DNA from: Croceicoccus sp. Ery15
GTDB taxonomy: Bacteria > Pseudomonadota > Alphaproteobacteria > Sphingomonadales > Sphingomonadaceae
Assembly: GCF_020985305.1 (NCBI RefSeq)
Contig: NZ_CP087588.1
Span: 1,550,001-1,614,000 of the forward strand
Direction of reading: 5' to 3'
DNA length: 64,000 bases
Position 1 is the first letter of the stretch. The number at the start of each line of letters is the position of its first letter. Position numbers and translations under genes: made by a program. The notes beneath the pieces were generated by a model, which was not told the origin of the DNA, ran no database searches, and saw nothing but the letters and a program-made list of their open reading frames with translations. Of the stretch, positions 27,650 to 36,493 are shown in pieces.

Positions 27650-28294
27650 ATGAACAGTTTCAAACCGAATGGCGAACACGGCAGCGAACTGACCGGCATC
27701 GCCCGTTTCCGCGACCAGCTGCGCGAACAGCGCTGGGACGACCATCGCTATTACCATCACTCGATCATCAACCAGAGCCTGCATTTCGTCAGCGCCTGCA
27801 CCTTCCTTGTCGCCTATGCGATGCTGTGGACCAATCCGGCGCTGGCGGCCCTGCTGGCGTGGGGCGTGGCGATGACCAGCCGTCAGGCGGGCCATTTCTT
27901 TTTCGAACCCAAGGACTACGACTACGTCAACGATGCGACGCACGAGTATAAGGAAGACATCAAGGTCGGCTATAATCTGCGGCGCAAAGTGGTGCTGATG
28001 GGCCTGTGGGCATTGAGCCCGCTGCTGCTGCTGGCACAGCCCTCGCTGTTCGGGCTGATGCAGCCGCACACCGGCGCGGAAAGCTTTTTACGCAATGTCG
28101 GCCTGATGTGGCTGGTGCTGGGCATAGCGGGCATCGCGTTCCGCACCGTCCAACTGTTCTTTATCCGCGACGTGGAAACGGGCCTTGTCTGGGCGACGAA
28201 GATCGTCACCGACCCGTTTCACGACTTCAGGATCTATCGCGGGGCCCCTGCCAAGCTGGCCAAATCCGCGATGGCATGGCGTCCGGCGCGCTAG
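27650..28294 (+). CDS. conserved-looking membrane protein, unknown function
   Basis: A 214-residue protein with four likely membrane spans (for example FVSACTFLVAYAMLW and VVLMGLWALSPLLLLA) and short hydrophilic stretches rich in His/Asp (DDHRYYHHSIINQSLHF, FFEPKDYDYVNDATHEYKEDIKVG). The aromatic/His-rich loops recall lipid-modifying membrane enzymes with HxxxH-like motifs, but I see no assured active site. It is 4 nt downstream of pmtA, so it is probably in the same operon and linked to phospholipid metabolism (inference). Confidence 0.8.
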   Translation: MNSFKPNGEHGSELTGIARFRDQLREQRWDDHRYYHHSIINQSLHFVSACTFLVAYAMLWTNPALAALLAWGVAMTSRQAGHFFFEPKDYDYVNDATHEYKEDIKVGYNLRRKVVLMGLWALSPLLLLAQPSLFGLMQPHTGAESFLRNVGLMWLVLGIAGIAFRTVQLFFIRDVETGLVWATKIVTDPFHDFRIYRGAPAKLAKSAMAWRPAR

Positions 28295-28309
28295 GCAGCG
28301 CCTGTTTTT
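28285..28309 (+). terminator. intrinsic terminator after the pmtA unit
   Basis: GGCGC (28285-28289) and GCGCC (28298-28302) form a 5-bp stem around the stop codon, followed by TGTTTTT (28303-28309). The short stem but good T run gives moderate support. Confidence 0.5.
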
Positions 28310-28339
28310 CAGCCGGTTCAACCTTTCCTGAACCGGCTG
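28310..28339. repeat. 11-bp inverted repeat at the aminotransferase end
   Basis: CAGCCGGTTCA (28310-28320) and TGAACCGGCTG (28329-28339) form a perfect 11-bp stem with an 8-nt loop that covers the stop codon of the class III aminotransferase. There is no T run after it on the minus strand. A hairpin protecting or terminating the transcript is possible. Confidence 0.6.
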
Positions 28340-29991
28340 CGCAGCATTTCCCGCATCAGGCGATGGCGCAATGCCTTGCCCGCATCGCCCCGTGGCCGCC
28401 ACCACCAGCCATCGCGCTGCATCGCCCGCGCCGCGGCCATGAAACGGTTCGCCACCTCGGTGAATTCATCGTCGCCAAAGGCAAGGCTGAAGATGAAGCG
28501 ACCCGTGCCGACCCAGCTCAATGCCAGCCCCTCGGCCCGCAGGTAATATTGGAGCATCCAGTGATAGCGGCCGGGTTCGAGGAAATTGACGGTCCAGATC
28601 GTGCCCAGATTGCCGATGGCGACGGGCAACCCCTCGGCATCCAGCCGCGCGTTCAGACTGGCGGCGCGTTCGTTCCATGCCTCGTCCACCCCAACGTACA
28701 GCGCCTGCCCCTCGGCCGTTTCCATGCGGCGCAGGAATGCATCCATCGCGCCCATGACATAGGGGTGCGAATTGAACGTGCCGCGCGCGAAACAGATGTC
28801 AGCGGGCCGGTCGTCGCGATACCGCTTCATCAGATCGGCCCTGCCGCACAACACGCCCACCGGCAGCCCCCCGCCCAGCGTTTTGCCATAGGTGACCATG
28901 TCGGGCCTGATACCGCCGAAATATTCGCATGCTCCACGCGGGGCGAGGCGGAAGCCGGTGAAAATCTCGTCCATGATCAGCACGATCCCCGCCTTGCGGC
29001 AGGTGTCCTGCAAACGCCGCAGCCAGTCGGCATAGGCAGCGCGGTCCGTTTTCGCCCCCGCGCGCCGCGACACCAGCGTCGAATCCCCCGGTGCATTGCG
29101 ATTGGGGTGCAGCGCCTGAAGCGGGTTCACCAGCACGCAGGCGATATCCTTGCGGCTGGCCAGCACGGCAAGGCTGCGCTCGCTCATATCCGCCAGAGTA
29201 TAGGTCCGTTCGGCCGCGACCGGATTGCCGACGCCCGGCTGCACATCGTCCCACCATCCGTGATAGGCGCCCGCGAACCGCACCAGATGGCTGCGCCCCG
29301 TGTGATAGCGTGCCAGCCGCACAGCCTGCATCACCGCCTCTGTCCCCGACATGTGGAACGACACGGCGTCGAGGCCCGATATCGCCTGCAACCGGCGCGC
29401 ATTATCCGCGACCACCGGATGCAGCCCCGCCAGCGTCGGCCCCAGTTCGCGGGTCGCGGCGATGCCGGCGTCGGTCAATGCGCGATAGGCATCGACCCCC
29501 AGCAGGTTGACGCCATAGGAACCGGTCAGGTCATAGAATTCGTTCCCGTCCAGATCGGTCAGCATCACGCCGCTGGCCGCACAATAGAAGCTGCCCGCCG
29601 ACAGATGTTCGCGCACCACGGGGCTGAACTGGAACGGCACGCGATAGCTGCCGGTGAAACGGACATCGGGGATCGCATCCGCCGCTGCGCCGGTATAGGC
29701 CGCCGTTTTGGCGAACCGCTGCCGGTAAAGTGCCGAAAGCGCGTCAAAACCGGCACGCCGCTGCGCCACCACGTCACCCGGCGCGCCATCGGCGGCGAAG
29801 AATTCGTCGCCCACGAAATGATAGTTCGCCACTTGTCGCGCCATGCGCCGCGCCATGCGCGAATGGCCTGCCAGCGAACGGTGCTTGGCCCGCGACAATT
29901 GCACGCGCTGGCGGATTTTTTGCGCCGAAAGCACGCCTGCCAGAACCGTGGCCACACTCAACGTCAAACGCTTCAACTCATTGCTCCCCAC
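28318..29991 (-). CDS. class III PLP-dependent aminotransferase, long form
   Basis: A 557-residue fold-type I PLP enzyme of the ornithine/GSA-aminomutase class. It has the SGTEAVMQAVRLAR phosphate-binding segment, MDEIFTGFR (the Asp contacting the PLP pyridine nitrogen), and the Schiff-base Lys in TYGKTLGGGLPVG. Best resemblance is to the glutamate-1-semialdehyde aminomutase-like branch, which typically has about 430 residues. Here about 100 extra N-terminal residues are basic and helical (QKIRQRVQLSRAKHRSLAGHSRMA). It is divergent from phosphatidylserine decarboxylase (14 nt between starts). The substrate is unknown. Confidence 0.85.
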   Translation of the reverse strand: MGSNELKRLTLSVATVLAGVLSAQKIRQRVQLSRAKHRSLAGHSRMARRMARQVANYHFVGDEFFAADGAPGDVVAQRRAGFDALSALYRQRFAKTAAYTGAAADAIPDVRFTGSYRVPFQFSPVVREHLSAGSFYCAASGVMLTDLDGNEFYDLTGSYGVNLLGVDAYRALTDAGIAATRELGPTLAGLHPVVADNARRLQAISGLDAVSFHMSGTEAVMQAVRLARYHTGRSHLVRFAGAYHGWWDDVQPGVGNPVAAERTYTLADMSERSLAVLASRKDIACVLVNPLQALHPNRNAPGDSTLVSRRAGAKTDRAAYADWLRRLQDTCRKAGIVLIMDEIFTGFRLAPRGACEYFGGIRPDMVTYGKTLGGGLPVGVLCGRADLMKRYRDDRPADICFARGTFNSHPYVMGAMDAFLRRMETAEGQALYVGVDEAWNERAASLNARLDAEGLPVAIGNLGTIWTVNFLEPGRYHWMLQYYLRAEGLALSWVGTGRFIFSLAFGDDEFTEVANRFMAAARAMQRDGWWWRPRGDAGKALRHRLMREMLRSRFRKG

Positions 29992-30005
29992 ATGCAGAGA
30001 CCGAC

Positions 30006-30887
30006 ATGATGCTTCGCTCCGCCGTCCAGCGCCTTGCCATGCAAGAGGAACTCAACTTCCTATTGACCAACCGCATCCCGCGCCATGCGCTCACCCGTTT
30101 CATGGGCTGGTTCAGCAAGATCGAGAATCCGGTTGTCAGCAGCGCCTCGATCGCCCTTTGGCGCTTCTTTTGTGACGTTGATCTGACAGATGCGCCCGAA
30201 AAGCGCTTTCGCAGCCTGCATGCGGCCTTTACGCGCCCGTTAAAGCCGGGCGCGCGGGTCGTGGATGCCGATCCAGCCATCGTCGCCTCGCCCTGCGATG
30301 CCATTGTCGGCGCGCATGGCCGGGTGAAGGACGGACAGGCCTATCAGATCAAGGGGCTGGAGTATTCGCTGGCCGAGCTGCTTGGCGATGCGGCGACGGC
30401 AGCTGCATTCGCGGACGGCTGGTTCGTTACATTGCGGCTGACGGCAGGCATGTATCACCGCTTTCACGCGCCGCACGACCTGACGGTCGATAGCGTACGC
30501 TATATCTCGGGCGATACGTGGAACGTGAACCCGGTCGCGCTGAAACGGATCGAAAAGCTCTATTGCCGAAACGAACGCGCGCCGATCATCGCACGGCTGA
30601 ACGCGGGCGGCGCGCGCATCGCGCTGGTGCCCGTCGCCGCCGTGCTGGTCGCCAGCATCCGTCTGCCGTTCCTCGACAGCGAAAAACCTGTCCGCGACGG
30701 GGGCACAGGCGTCCGCCCCGTTTCAGCCCGTTTCGCCAAGGGAGAGGAAATGGGCTGGTTCGAACACGGATCGACCATCGTGGTCCTGTCGCCCCCCGAT
30801 TGCCCGCCGGTCGCACTGGAACAGGGCGCGCAGATCCGCATGGGCCAGCCGCTGATGCGCGTGCCCCGAAACAGCGATCCGGACTAG
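30006..30887 (+). CDS. psd: phosphatidylserine decarboxylase
   Basis: A 293-residue pyruvoyl-type decarboxylase converting phosphatidylserine to phosphatidylethanolamine. The conserved LRLTAGMYHRFHAPHD contains the His pair of the active site, and EMGWFEHGSTIVV contains the self-cleavage site (Gly-Ser in HGST, the Ser becoming the pyruvoyl group). The pre-protein has VVSPCDA-like SPCDAIVGAHGRV upstream. The first ATG at 30006 was used. Its TAG overlaps the stop of the convergent efflux lipoprotein (CTAG). Together with pmtA it supplies the PE-to-PC route. Confidence 0.92.
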   Translation: MMLRSAVQRLAMQEELNFLLTNRIPRHALTRFMGWFSKIENPVVSSASIALWRFFCDVDLTDAPEKRFRSLHAAFTRPLKPGARVVDADPAIVASPCDAIVGAHGRVKDGQAYQIKGLEYSLAELLGDAATAAAFADGWFVTLRLTAGMYHRFHAPHDLTVDSVRYISGDTWNVNPVALKRIEKLYCRNERAPIIARLNAGGARIALVPVAAVLVASIRLPFLDSEKPVRDGGTGVRPVSARFAKGEEMGWFEHGSTIVVLSPPDCPPVALEQGAQIRMGQPLMRVPRNSDPD

Positions 30888-32257
30888 GCCGCCCCCTCAC
30901 CCTCCGGCCCCGGCGATGCGGCGGCCAGATGCAGCGCGATATAGGCCCCCGACAGATCGGCCATATTGTCGAGCAAGTCCTCGCGGCTGCCGATCAGCTG
31001 GCGCTGGGCATCCAGCACGTCGAACAGAGAGGCCAGCCCCTCGCGATAGAGCGCGTTCGATTGCTCCAGCGCGGCCTCGCTCTGCTCGATGGCGGCGGAC
31101 AGGGCAACCTCCCGCTGCCCGAAAGCATCGATGGCGACCAGCGCGTTTTCGGTTTCGCCCAGCGCGTCCAGAAACGCATAGCGATATTCGGCATAGCGCG
31201 CGCCCAGTTCGGCATCGGCGGCGTCGACCTCGGCGCGGCGGCGACCTCCGTCGAACAGGGGTATGTCCAGCGCTGCACCGACACTGGCAAGGAAATCGTC
31301 GAAGAAATCGCCCAGATTGCCCCCGCCCAGCACGATAGAGGCAGGCACGGTCAGCGACGGGCGCAGATCGGCCTGTTCGATGCCGACATTGGCCGCGGCC
31401 TCTTGCAAGCGGGCTTCGGCAGCAAGAATATCGGTGCGCCTCCGCAACAGATCGACCGGCTGGCCCAATGCCGGTCCGCCGCGATAGGCCGGAATCGCGT
31501 CGATGCCGCTGGCCCCGTCGGGTGCGAAGGTGCCCGGCACCTCGCCCAGCAACAGCGCCAGTGCATGCACCGCCTGCGCGCGCTGGATTTCCAGAATGCC
31601 GCGCCGCGCCCGCGTTTGCGCCAGATCGGCGGCGGCGCGGCGCACATCCAGATTGGCGGACAGCCCCGCCTCATACCGCAGGGTCACGACATCCAGCGTC
31701 TGTTCCTGCAGTCCCGTCGATTCTTCCAGCAATTCCAGCTGCGCGCCGGTGCGGCGATATTCGACATATTGGCGCGCGATGGCGGCGGCCACGATGCGGC
31801 GCTGGTCAGCGCGCAGATAATCCGCCTCGGCATAGCGGGCGGCGGCGGCGCGGATTTCCGCGCCCATCCGGCCGTTGATATCGGGGTCGAATTCCAAAAA
31901 CAGCCCCGCACTGGCGCTGCTGCGGCTGTTGTCGCCGGTCGCGGTGCCGATATCGGCCGCGCCGTCGATCGCGGGCAGACGGTCGCCCCGCTCGGCGCGC
32001 AACAGCGCCTCTGCCGCACGCATGCGTTCGCGCGCAGCCGCAATGTCGAGATTGGCGGTCAGCCCCCTCTCGACCAGCGTGTCCAGCACCGGATCGCCGA
32101 ACCCCTTCCACCAGTCGTCGTTCGTTCCGGCATCGGGCAAATCGGCCGCGAATACCGGCGGCGCGACGATATCCGCCTGCGGCTCGACCTGCGGACCGGC
32201 GGCGCATGCCGACAGCGCGGCCGCGCACAGAAGCAATGCAGGCAAACGGACCCTCAT
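30884..32257 (-). CDS. outer-membrane efflux lipoprotein of an RND pump (NodT/OprM-like)
   Basis: A 457-residue TolC-type channel subunit. The N-terminus MRVRLPALLLCAAALSACAAG is a lipoprotein signal with lipobox LSAC. The remainder is two alpha-helical OEP repeats with typical GLTANLDIAAARERMRAAEALLRAERGDRLP and RYEAGLSANLDVRRAAADLAQTRA stretches. It starts with an ATG overlapping the RND permease stop (ATGA) and so completes the tripartite pump made by the next two genes. Substrates are unknown. Confidence 0.92.
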   Translation of the reverse strand: MRVRLPALLLCAAALSACAAGPQVEPQADIVAPPVFAADLPDAGTNDDWWKGFGDPVLDTLVERGLTANLDIAAARERMRAAEALLRAERGDRLPAIDGAADIGTATGDNSRSSASAGLFLEFDPDINGRMGAEIRAAAARYAEADYLRADQRRIVAAAIARQYVEYRRTGAQLELLEESTGLQEQTLDVVTLRYEAGLSANLDVRRAAADLAQTRARRGILEIQRAQAVHALALLLGEVPGTFAPDGASGIDAIPAYRGGPALGQPVDLLRRRTDILAAEARLQEAAANVGIEQADLRPSLTVPASIVLGGGNLGDFFDDFLASVGAALDIPLFDGGRRRAEVDAADAELGARYAEYRYAFLDALGETENALVAIDAFGQREVALSAAIEQSEAALEQSNALYREGLASLFDVLDAQRQLIGSREDLLDNMADLSGAYIALHLAAASPGPEGEGAA

Positions 32258-35200
32258 GCCGGTGCCATCGTCATGTCTTCGTCGACTTGCCCGATCTCTT
32301 CATTCAGGCGCGCCAGATCCACGCTGCGCGGCTTGCCGAAACGCGCGATGCCCAGATAGATCACGGGGGTCAGGAACAGGGTGAAGACGCCCGCGATGCC
32401 CAGCCCGCCGAAAATCACCCAGCCGATCGACTGGCGCGCTTCCGCCCCCGCGCCGCCCGCAAGGATCAGCGGCACTGCGCCGACCACGGTGGATATCAGC
32501 GTCATCGCAATCGGGCGCAGGCGGATCGCGGCGGCCTCTTCCACCGCTTCGCGCACGCTGCGGCCCTGATGGCGAAGCTGGTCGGCGAATTCGACCACCA
32601 GAATGCCGTTCTTGGCCATCAGCCCGATCAGCATCACCAGACCGATCTGCGAATAGATGTTGAGCGACACGCCCGACAGATACAGCGCAAGGATCGCCGC
32701 CGCCAAGGCGAAGGGCACGGTCAGCAACACGACCAATGCGCTGGTCAGGCTTTCGAACTGGGCGACCAGCACAAGGAACACGATCACCAGCGCGAACAGA
32801 TAGGTGACGAGCACGTCGCTCGACGTTTCATTCAGGCTTTCGGCATCGCCCTGCAGGATCATGTCGATATCGTCGGCCACGGTTTCGTCGGCCAGCCGCT
32901 CCATCTCCACGATCGCGTCGCGCAGCGATACGCCCGATGCGATATCGGCCCCCACTTCGATCGCGCGGCGCTGTTCGGTGCGGTCAAGCTGCGCGGCGAC
33001 GCCCTGTTCCACCACTTCGGTCACCAGCGACAGCGGCACCATTCCGCCCGATGCGGTGCGGACATACAGGTTCGACAGATCGGCGGAATTGGTGATCGAC
33101 ACCGCGCGCGATGTCAGGAAGATCGGCACGGCCTGATCGCCCACGTTCAGATCGGCAATCTCCTCGCCCCCGACCATCGCGCTTAACGTCTGCGACAGAT
33201 CGTCGAGGTCGATGCCAAGGTCGGACGCGCGCTGGCGGTCGATCCTCAGCGACAATTGCGGCTGGGTCGGCTGATACGAGATATCGGGGTTCGACAATAT
33301 GTCGGACCTTGTATCGATCGCCTCTGCCAGGGCCAGCGCGGAACGGTAGATATTGGCATATTCGCCGCCGGTCAGCGCGACTTCCAGCCCTTCGCCCCCG
33401 CCCCCGAAGCTGAGCGTGCCGCGCCCGCGCGCATTGGTGCGAGAGCCGGGAATCTCGCGCAGCGGCGGATTAAGCGCGTCCACGATCTCGCTCTGGCTGC
33501 GGCTGCGATCGTCCCAGTCGGCCAGCTGCGCGGTGACACGCACACGATTGGGATCGTAACGGCCGACGACCGAGAAGGTGCTCTCGATCTCTCCGCTGTC
33601 GAGATAGGGCTGCAAGACTCGCTCGATCTCGTCCAGCTCGCGGTCCATAAAGGCAAGGCCCACCCCGTCGGGACCGGTCGCATCCACCTCGATCACGCCG
33701 CGATCCTCGTCGGGCACCAGCTCGTTATCCAGTTGCGTATAGAGAAGGCCGGTCAGCACGGCGAGCAGCACGGCAGCGCCCACCACCAGCCTGCCGCGGT
33801 CGAGGCACCAGACCAGCATCGCCATATAGCGGTCGCGCGCCTTGCCGCCCCAGCGGGTCAGCGCATCATCCTCTGCCGCGCCATTGGTCAGATCGATGCG
33901 CGCCGCCAGCGCAGGAACAAGCGACAGGGCGATGAACGAGGAAATCACCACCGCGACCGACAGCACGAACCCGAATTCGCGGAACAGGCGGCCCGTTTCC
34001 GATGGCAGAAAGCTGATCGGCACGAACACCGATACCAGCACGGCCGTGGTGGCTACCACGGCGAAGAACACCTGCCGCGTTCCCACGACCGCCGCCGCGC
34101 GCCGCCCCAGACCCTTGTTCTGCAGGCGCTGTGTGTTTTCCAGCACCACAATGGCATCGTCCACGATCAGCCCCGTCGCCAGCACCAGTGCCAGCAACGT
34201 CAGCAGGTTGATCGAAAATCCCATCGCCCAGATGCCCGCGATCACGCCGACCAGCGCGATGGGGATGGTGGTGCTGGGAACGACGGTGGGCCGCCATGCG
34301 CGGAAAAAGACCAACATGGTGCCGATGACGACCAGAATGGTGAAGCCCAGCGTGATCAGCACTTCGCGCACCGAAATCTCGATAAATTCGGCATCGTCCG
34401 AAATCACCTCGACCCGCACATCGTCGAACCGCGCGTTCACCCGTTCGACCGATGCGCGGATGGCATTGGATATCTGGATCGTGTTCGAACTGGCCTGTCG
34501 CACCACGCCCATGCCGATCACGCGCTTGCCGTCCAGCCGGACGAAGTTGCTGGCATCGGCGGGGGCGAAATCGACATCGGCCACGTCGCCCACCCGCGTA
34601 TTGCCGGTGATCACCAGATCGCGCAGCAATTGCGGATCGGTGGCGCTGGCCTCTGCCCGCACGACCAGTTCCTGCGCGTTCGACCGGAACGATCCGACCG
34701 GCACGTCATAGGGCGCGCGGCGCAGCGCATCGGCGACATCGGTGATGGTAAGGCCGAACCGGTTAAGCCGCGCCGGATCGATCGCCACGCGCATTTGCAA
34801 CGCGCGCTCGCCGAACAGGTCGATGCTGGCCACGCCCTCGGCCGTCAGCAGTTCGGGGACGATATCGTTTTCGACCAGACGGGTCAGCTCCGCCTCGCCC
34901 AGATGATCGCTCAACACCACCAGCCGCATGATCGGCTGCGCATCGGCATCGGCCTTGACGATATTCACCTGCTCCACACGCTCGGGCAAGTCGCGGGTCA
35001 CGCGGCTTACTGCCTCGCGCACGTCGGACGCCGCGGTGTCCAGATCGACACCCGGATTGAATTCGGCCCGCACGCGCGTGTTGTTTTCTTCACTGGAAGA
35101 CCGGATCTGCCGCACGCCGGTGACGCGGGCGACCGCGTCTTCCAGAATGCTCGTCACCTCGGCATCCATGGTTTCGGGCGCGCCGCCGGGCAGGACGGCA

Positions 35201-35355
35201 GACACCGACACGATCGGGCGGTCTACATTGGGCAATTCGCGCACTTCGACGCCGAATACCGCCGCCAGACCCGCCAGCAGGATCAGCAGGTTGAGCACGC
35301 CCACCAATAACGGCCGCTTGACCGCCAGCATGGGCAGGTCGGTCTTATGCTCCAT
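32254..35355 (-). CDS. RND-family multidrug efflux permease
   Basis: A 1033-residue inner-membrane proton-driven transporter of the AcrB/MdtB type. It has the usual two large periplasmic loops and 12 membrane spans. Visible are VRQIRSSSEENNTRVRAEF, the TM4 Asp-rich LATGLIVDDAIVVLEN (proton relay Asp residues) and the second-half FEGL-like VFLVLVAQFESLTSALVVLLTVPFA. I chose the ATG at 35355 (MEHKTDLPMLAVKRPLLVG); the frame extends further upstream. Its 5' end overlaps the membrane-fusion protein by 11 nt, and its stop overlaps the outer-membrane channel start. Confidence 0.95.
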   Translation of the reverse strand: MEHKTDLPMLAVKRPLLVGVLNLLILLAGLAAVFGVEVRELPNVDRPIVSVSAVLPGGAPETMDAEVTSILEDAVARVTGVRQIRSSSEENNTRVRAEFNPGVDLDTAASDVREAVSRVTRDLPERVEQVNIVKADADAQPIMRLVVLSDHLGEAELTRLVENDIVPELLTAEGVASIDLFGERALQMRVAIDPARLNRFGLTITDVADALRRAPYDVPVGSFRSNAQELVVRAEASATDPQLLRDLVITGNTRVGDVADVDFAPADASNFVRLDGKRVIGMGVVRQASSNTIQISNAIRASVERVNARFDDVRVEVISDDAEFIEISVREVLITLGFTILVVIGTMLVFFRAWRPTVVPSTTIPIALVGVIAGIWAMGFSINLLTLLALVLATGLIVDDAIVVLENTQRLQNKGLGRRAAAVVGTRQVFFAVVATTAVLVSVFVPISFLPSETGRLFREFGFVLSVAVVISSFIALSLVPALAARIDLTNGAAEDDALTRWGGKARDRYMAMLVWCLDRGRLVVGAAVLLAVLTGLLYTQLDNELVPDEDRGVIEVDATGPDGVGLAFMDRELDEIERVLQPYLDSGEIESTFSVVGRYDPNRVRVTAQLADWDDRSRSQSEIVDALNPPLREIPGSRTNARGRGTLSFGGGGEGLEVALTGGEYANIYRSALALAEAIDTRSDILSNPDISYQPTQPQLSLRIDRQRASDLGIDLDDLSQTLSAMVGGEEIADLNVGDQAVPIFLTSRAVSITNSADLSNLYVRTASGGMVPLSLVTEVVEQGVAAQLDRTEQRRAIEVGADIASGVSLRDAIVEMERLADETVADDIDMILQGDAESLNETSSDVLVTYLFALVIVFLVLVAQFESLTSALVVLLTVPFALAAAILALYLSGVSLNIYSQIGLVMLIGLMAKNGILVVEFADQLRHQGRSVREAVEEAAAIRLRPIAMTLISTVVGAVPLILAGGAGAEARQSIGWVIFGGLGIAGVFTLFLTPVIYLGIARFGKPRSVDLARLNEEIGQVDEDMTMAPA

Positions 35356-36427
35356 CGCGGCTGTCCGCCTTGCGCAATTGCGCCTTGCCCGCGGGCGGGG
35401 CCTCAGGCGCGACAAGGCGGATCGCCTGACCGTCGCGGATTTTCTGTACCCCTTCGACGATCACGCGATCGCCGCGAGCCAGCTCTCCGTCGACAAAGGC
35501 CAGTCCTTCGCGCCGCGCGGTGATGGTGACGGGCACTTCATGCGCCTTCCCCTCGCGCAGGACGAACAGATGCGAACCTTCGCCGCCCCAGACGATGGCC
35601 TCTTCGGGTACGGCGGGTCGCGGCTCTCCGCTACGGGCGACGGTGACGCGAAAGCTCATCCCCGGGCGCAGGCTGTCGTCGCTGTTGGGCACCGATGCGC
35701 GCACGGTGAAATCGCGACTGTCCTGAGCGACGCGGCTGTCGGTGGCGATGATGGTCGCCGCGATCCGGCGGTCGGGCTGTGCAAAGGGCGTGATCGTCAC
35801 GGATTGCCCCGGTTGCAGCGCGCTGAACACGGTTTCGGGCGCGGGGAAATCCACGAACAGCGTGCCGCGCCGGTCAAGCTGGGCAATCGGCGTCGCATCG
35901 CTGACGCGGTCGCCCACATCGACTTCGGTCAGCCCGATATGGCCCGAAAAGGGCGCGCGGATCGTGCGGTCGGCCAATTGGGTGCGGGCCTGTTCCAGCG
36001 CAACGCGCGCCGATGCCAGCGCGGTCTCTCCCGCCTCGATCTGGCTTTCCGAAATCGCGCCCGTATCCTCGATCCGGCGATAGCGTCCCAGCAACTGGTC
36101 CGCTTCGCGCAATTCGACCTCGGCCGCCTCGACCGCCAGCCGCTCGCGCCTTGCGTCCAGTTCGACCAGCACTTGCCCCTTGCGCACGTAATCGCCCGCG
36201 GCAAAGCGCACGCGGGTCACCCTGCCCGCCGATTCCGGAAAGAGCTCGGCACTGACCGACGCGCGCGCAGTGCCGATCATCTCGGTGTCGATCCGTTGCG
36301 GCAGAAAGCGCAAATCCTCGGCAATCACGGGCACGGGGGCCGGTTCGCGATCGCCCTCAGCGCCCGAACATCCCCCCAAAAAAAGCGCGGCAAACAGGGG
36401 CAGTAACGGGGCAAGACGCTGATTCAT
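35345..36427 (-). CDS. RND efflux periplasmic adaptor (membrane-fusion lipoprotein)
   Basis: A 360-residue HlyD/AcrA-type adaptor linking the RND permease to the outer-membrane channel. The N-terminus has a lipoprotein signal with lipobox LGGC (MNQRLAPLLPLFAALFLGGC). The lipoyl-like halves are ARASVSAELFPESAGRVTRVRFAAGDYVRKGQVLVELD and DRTIRAPFSGHIGLTEVDVGD, with a coiled coil between. The ATG at 36427 begins the signal peptide; the frame is open to 36469. It is the first gene of the three-gene pump operon. No dedicated regulator gene is adjacent. Confidence 0.93.
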   Translation of the reverse strand: MNQRLAPLLPLFAALFLGGCSGAEGDREPAPVPVIAEDLRFLPQRIDTEMIGTARASVSAELFPESAGRVTRVRFAAGDYVRKGQVLVELDARRERLAVEAAEVELREADQLLGRYRRIEDTGAISESQIEAGETALASARVALEQARTQLADRTIRAPFSGHIGLTEVDVGDRVSDATPIAQLDRRGTLFVDFPAPETVFSALQPGQSVTITPFAQPDRRIAATIIATDSRVAQDSRDFTVRASVPNSDDSLRPGMSFRVTVARSGEPRPAVPEEAIVWGGEGSHLFVLREGKAHEVPVTITARREGLAFVDGELARGDRVIVEGVQKIRDGQAIRLVAPEAPPAGKAQLRKADSRDGA

Positions 36428-36493
36428 CGGCACTGCATAACGGGTAAGAACCGTTCGCAAAAGCGCCATATGCCCCCTTTTGACGGGTGGTAA

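Noticed and set aside
33256..35310. 684-codon plus-strand frame over the RND permease
   Set aside because: Antisense to a clear RND transporter; His/Gln/Arg-rich composition typical of a shadow.
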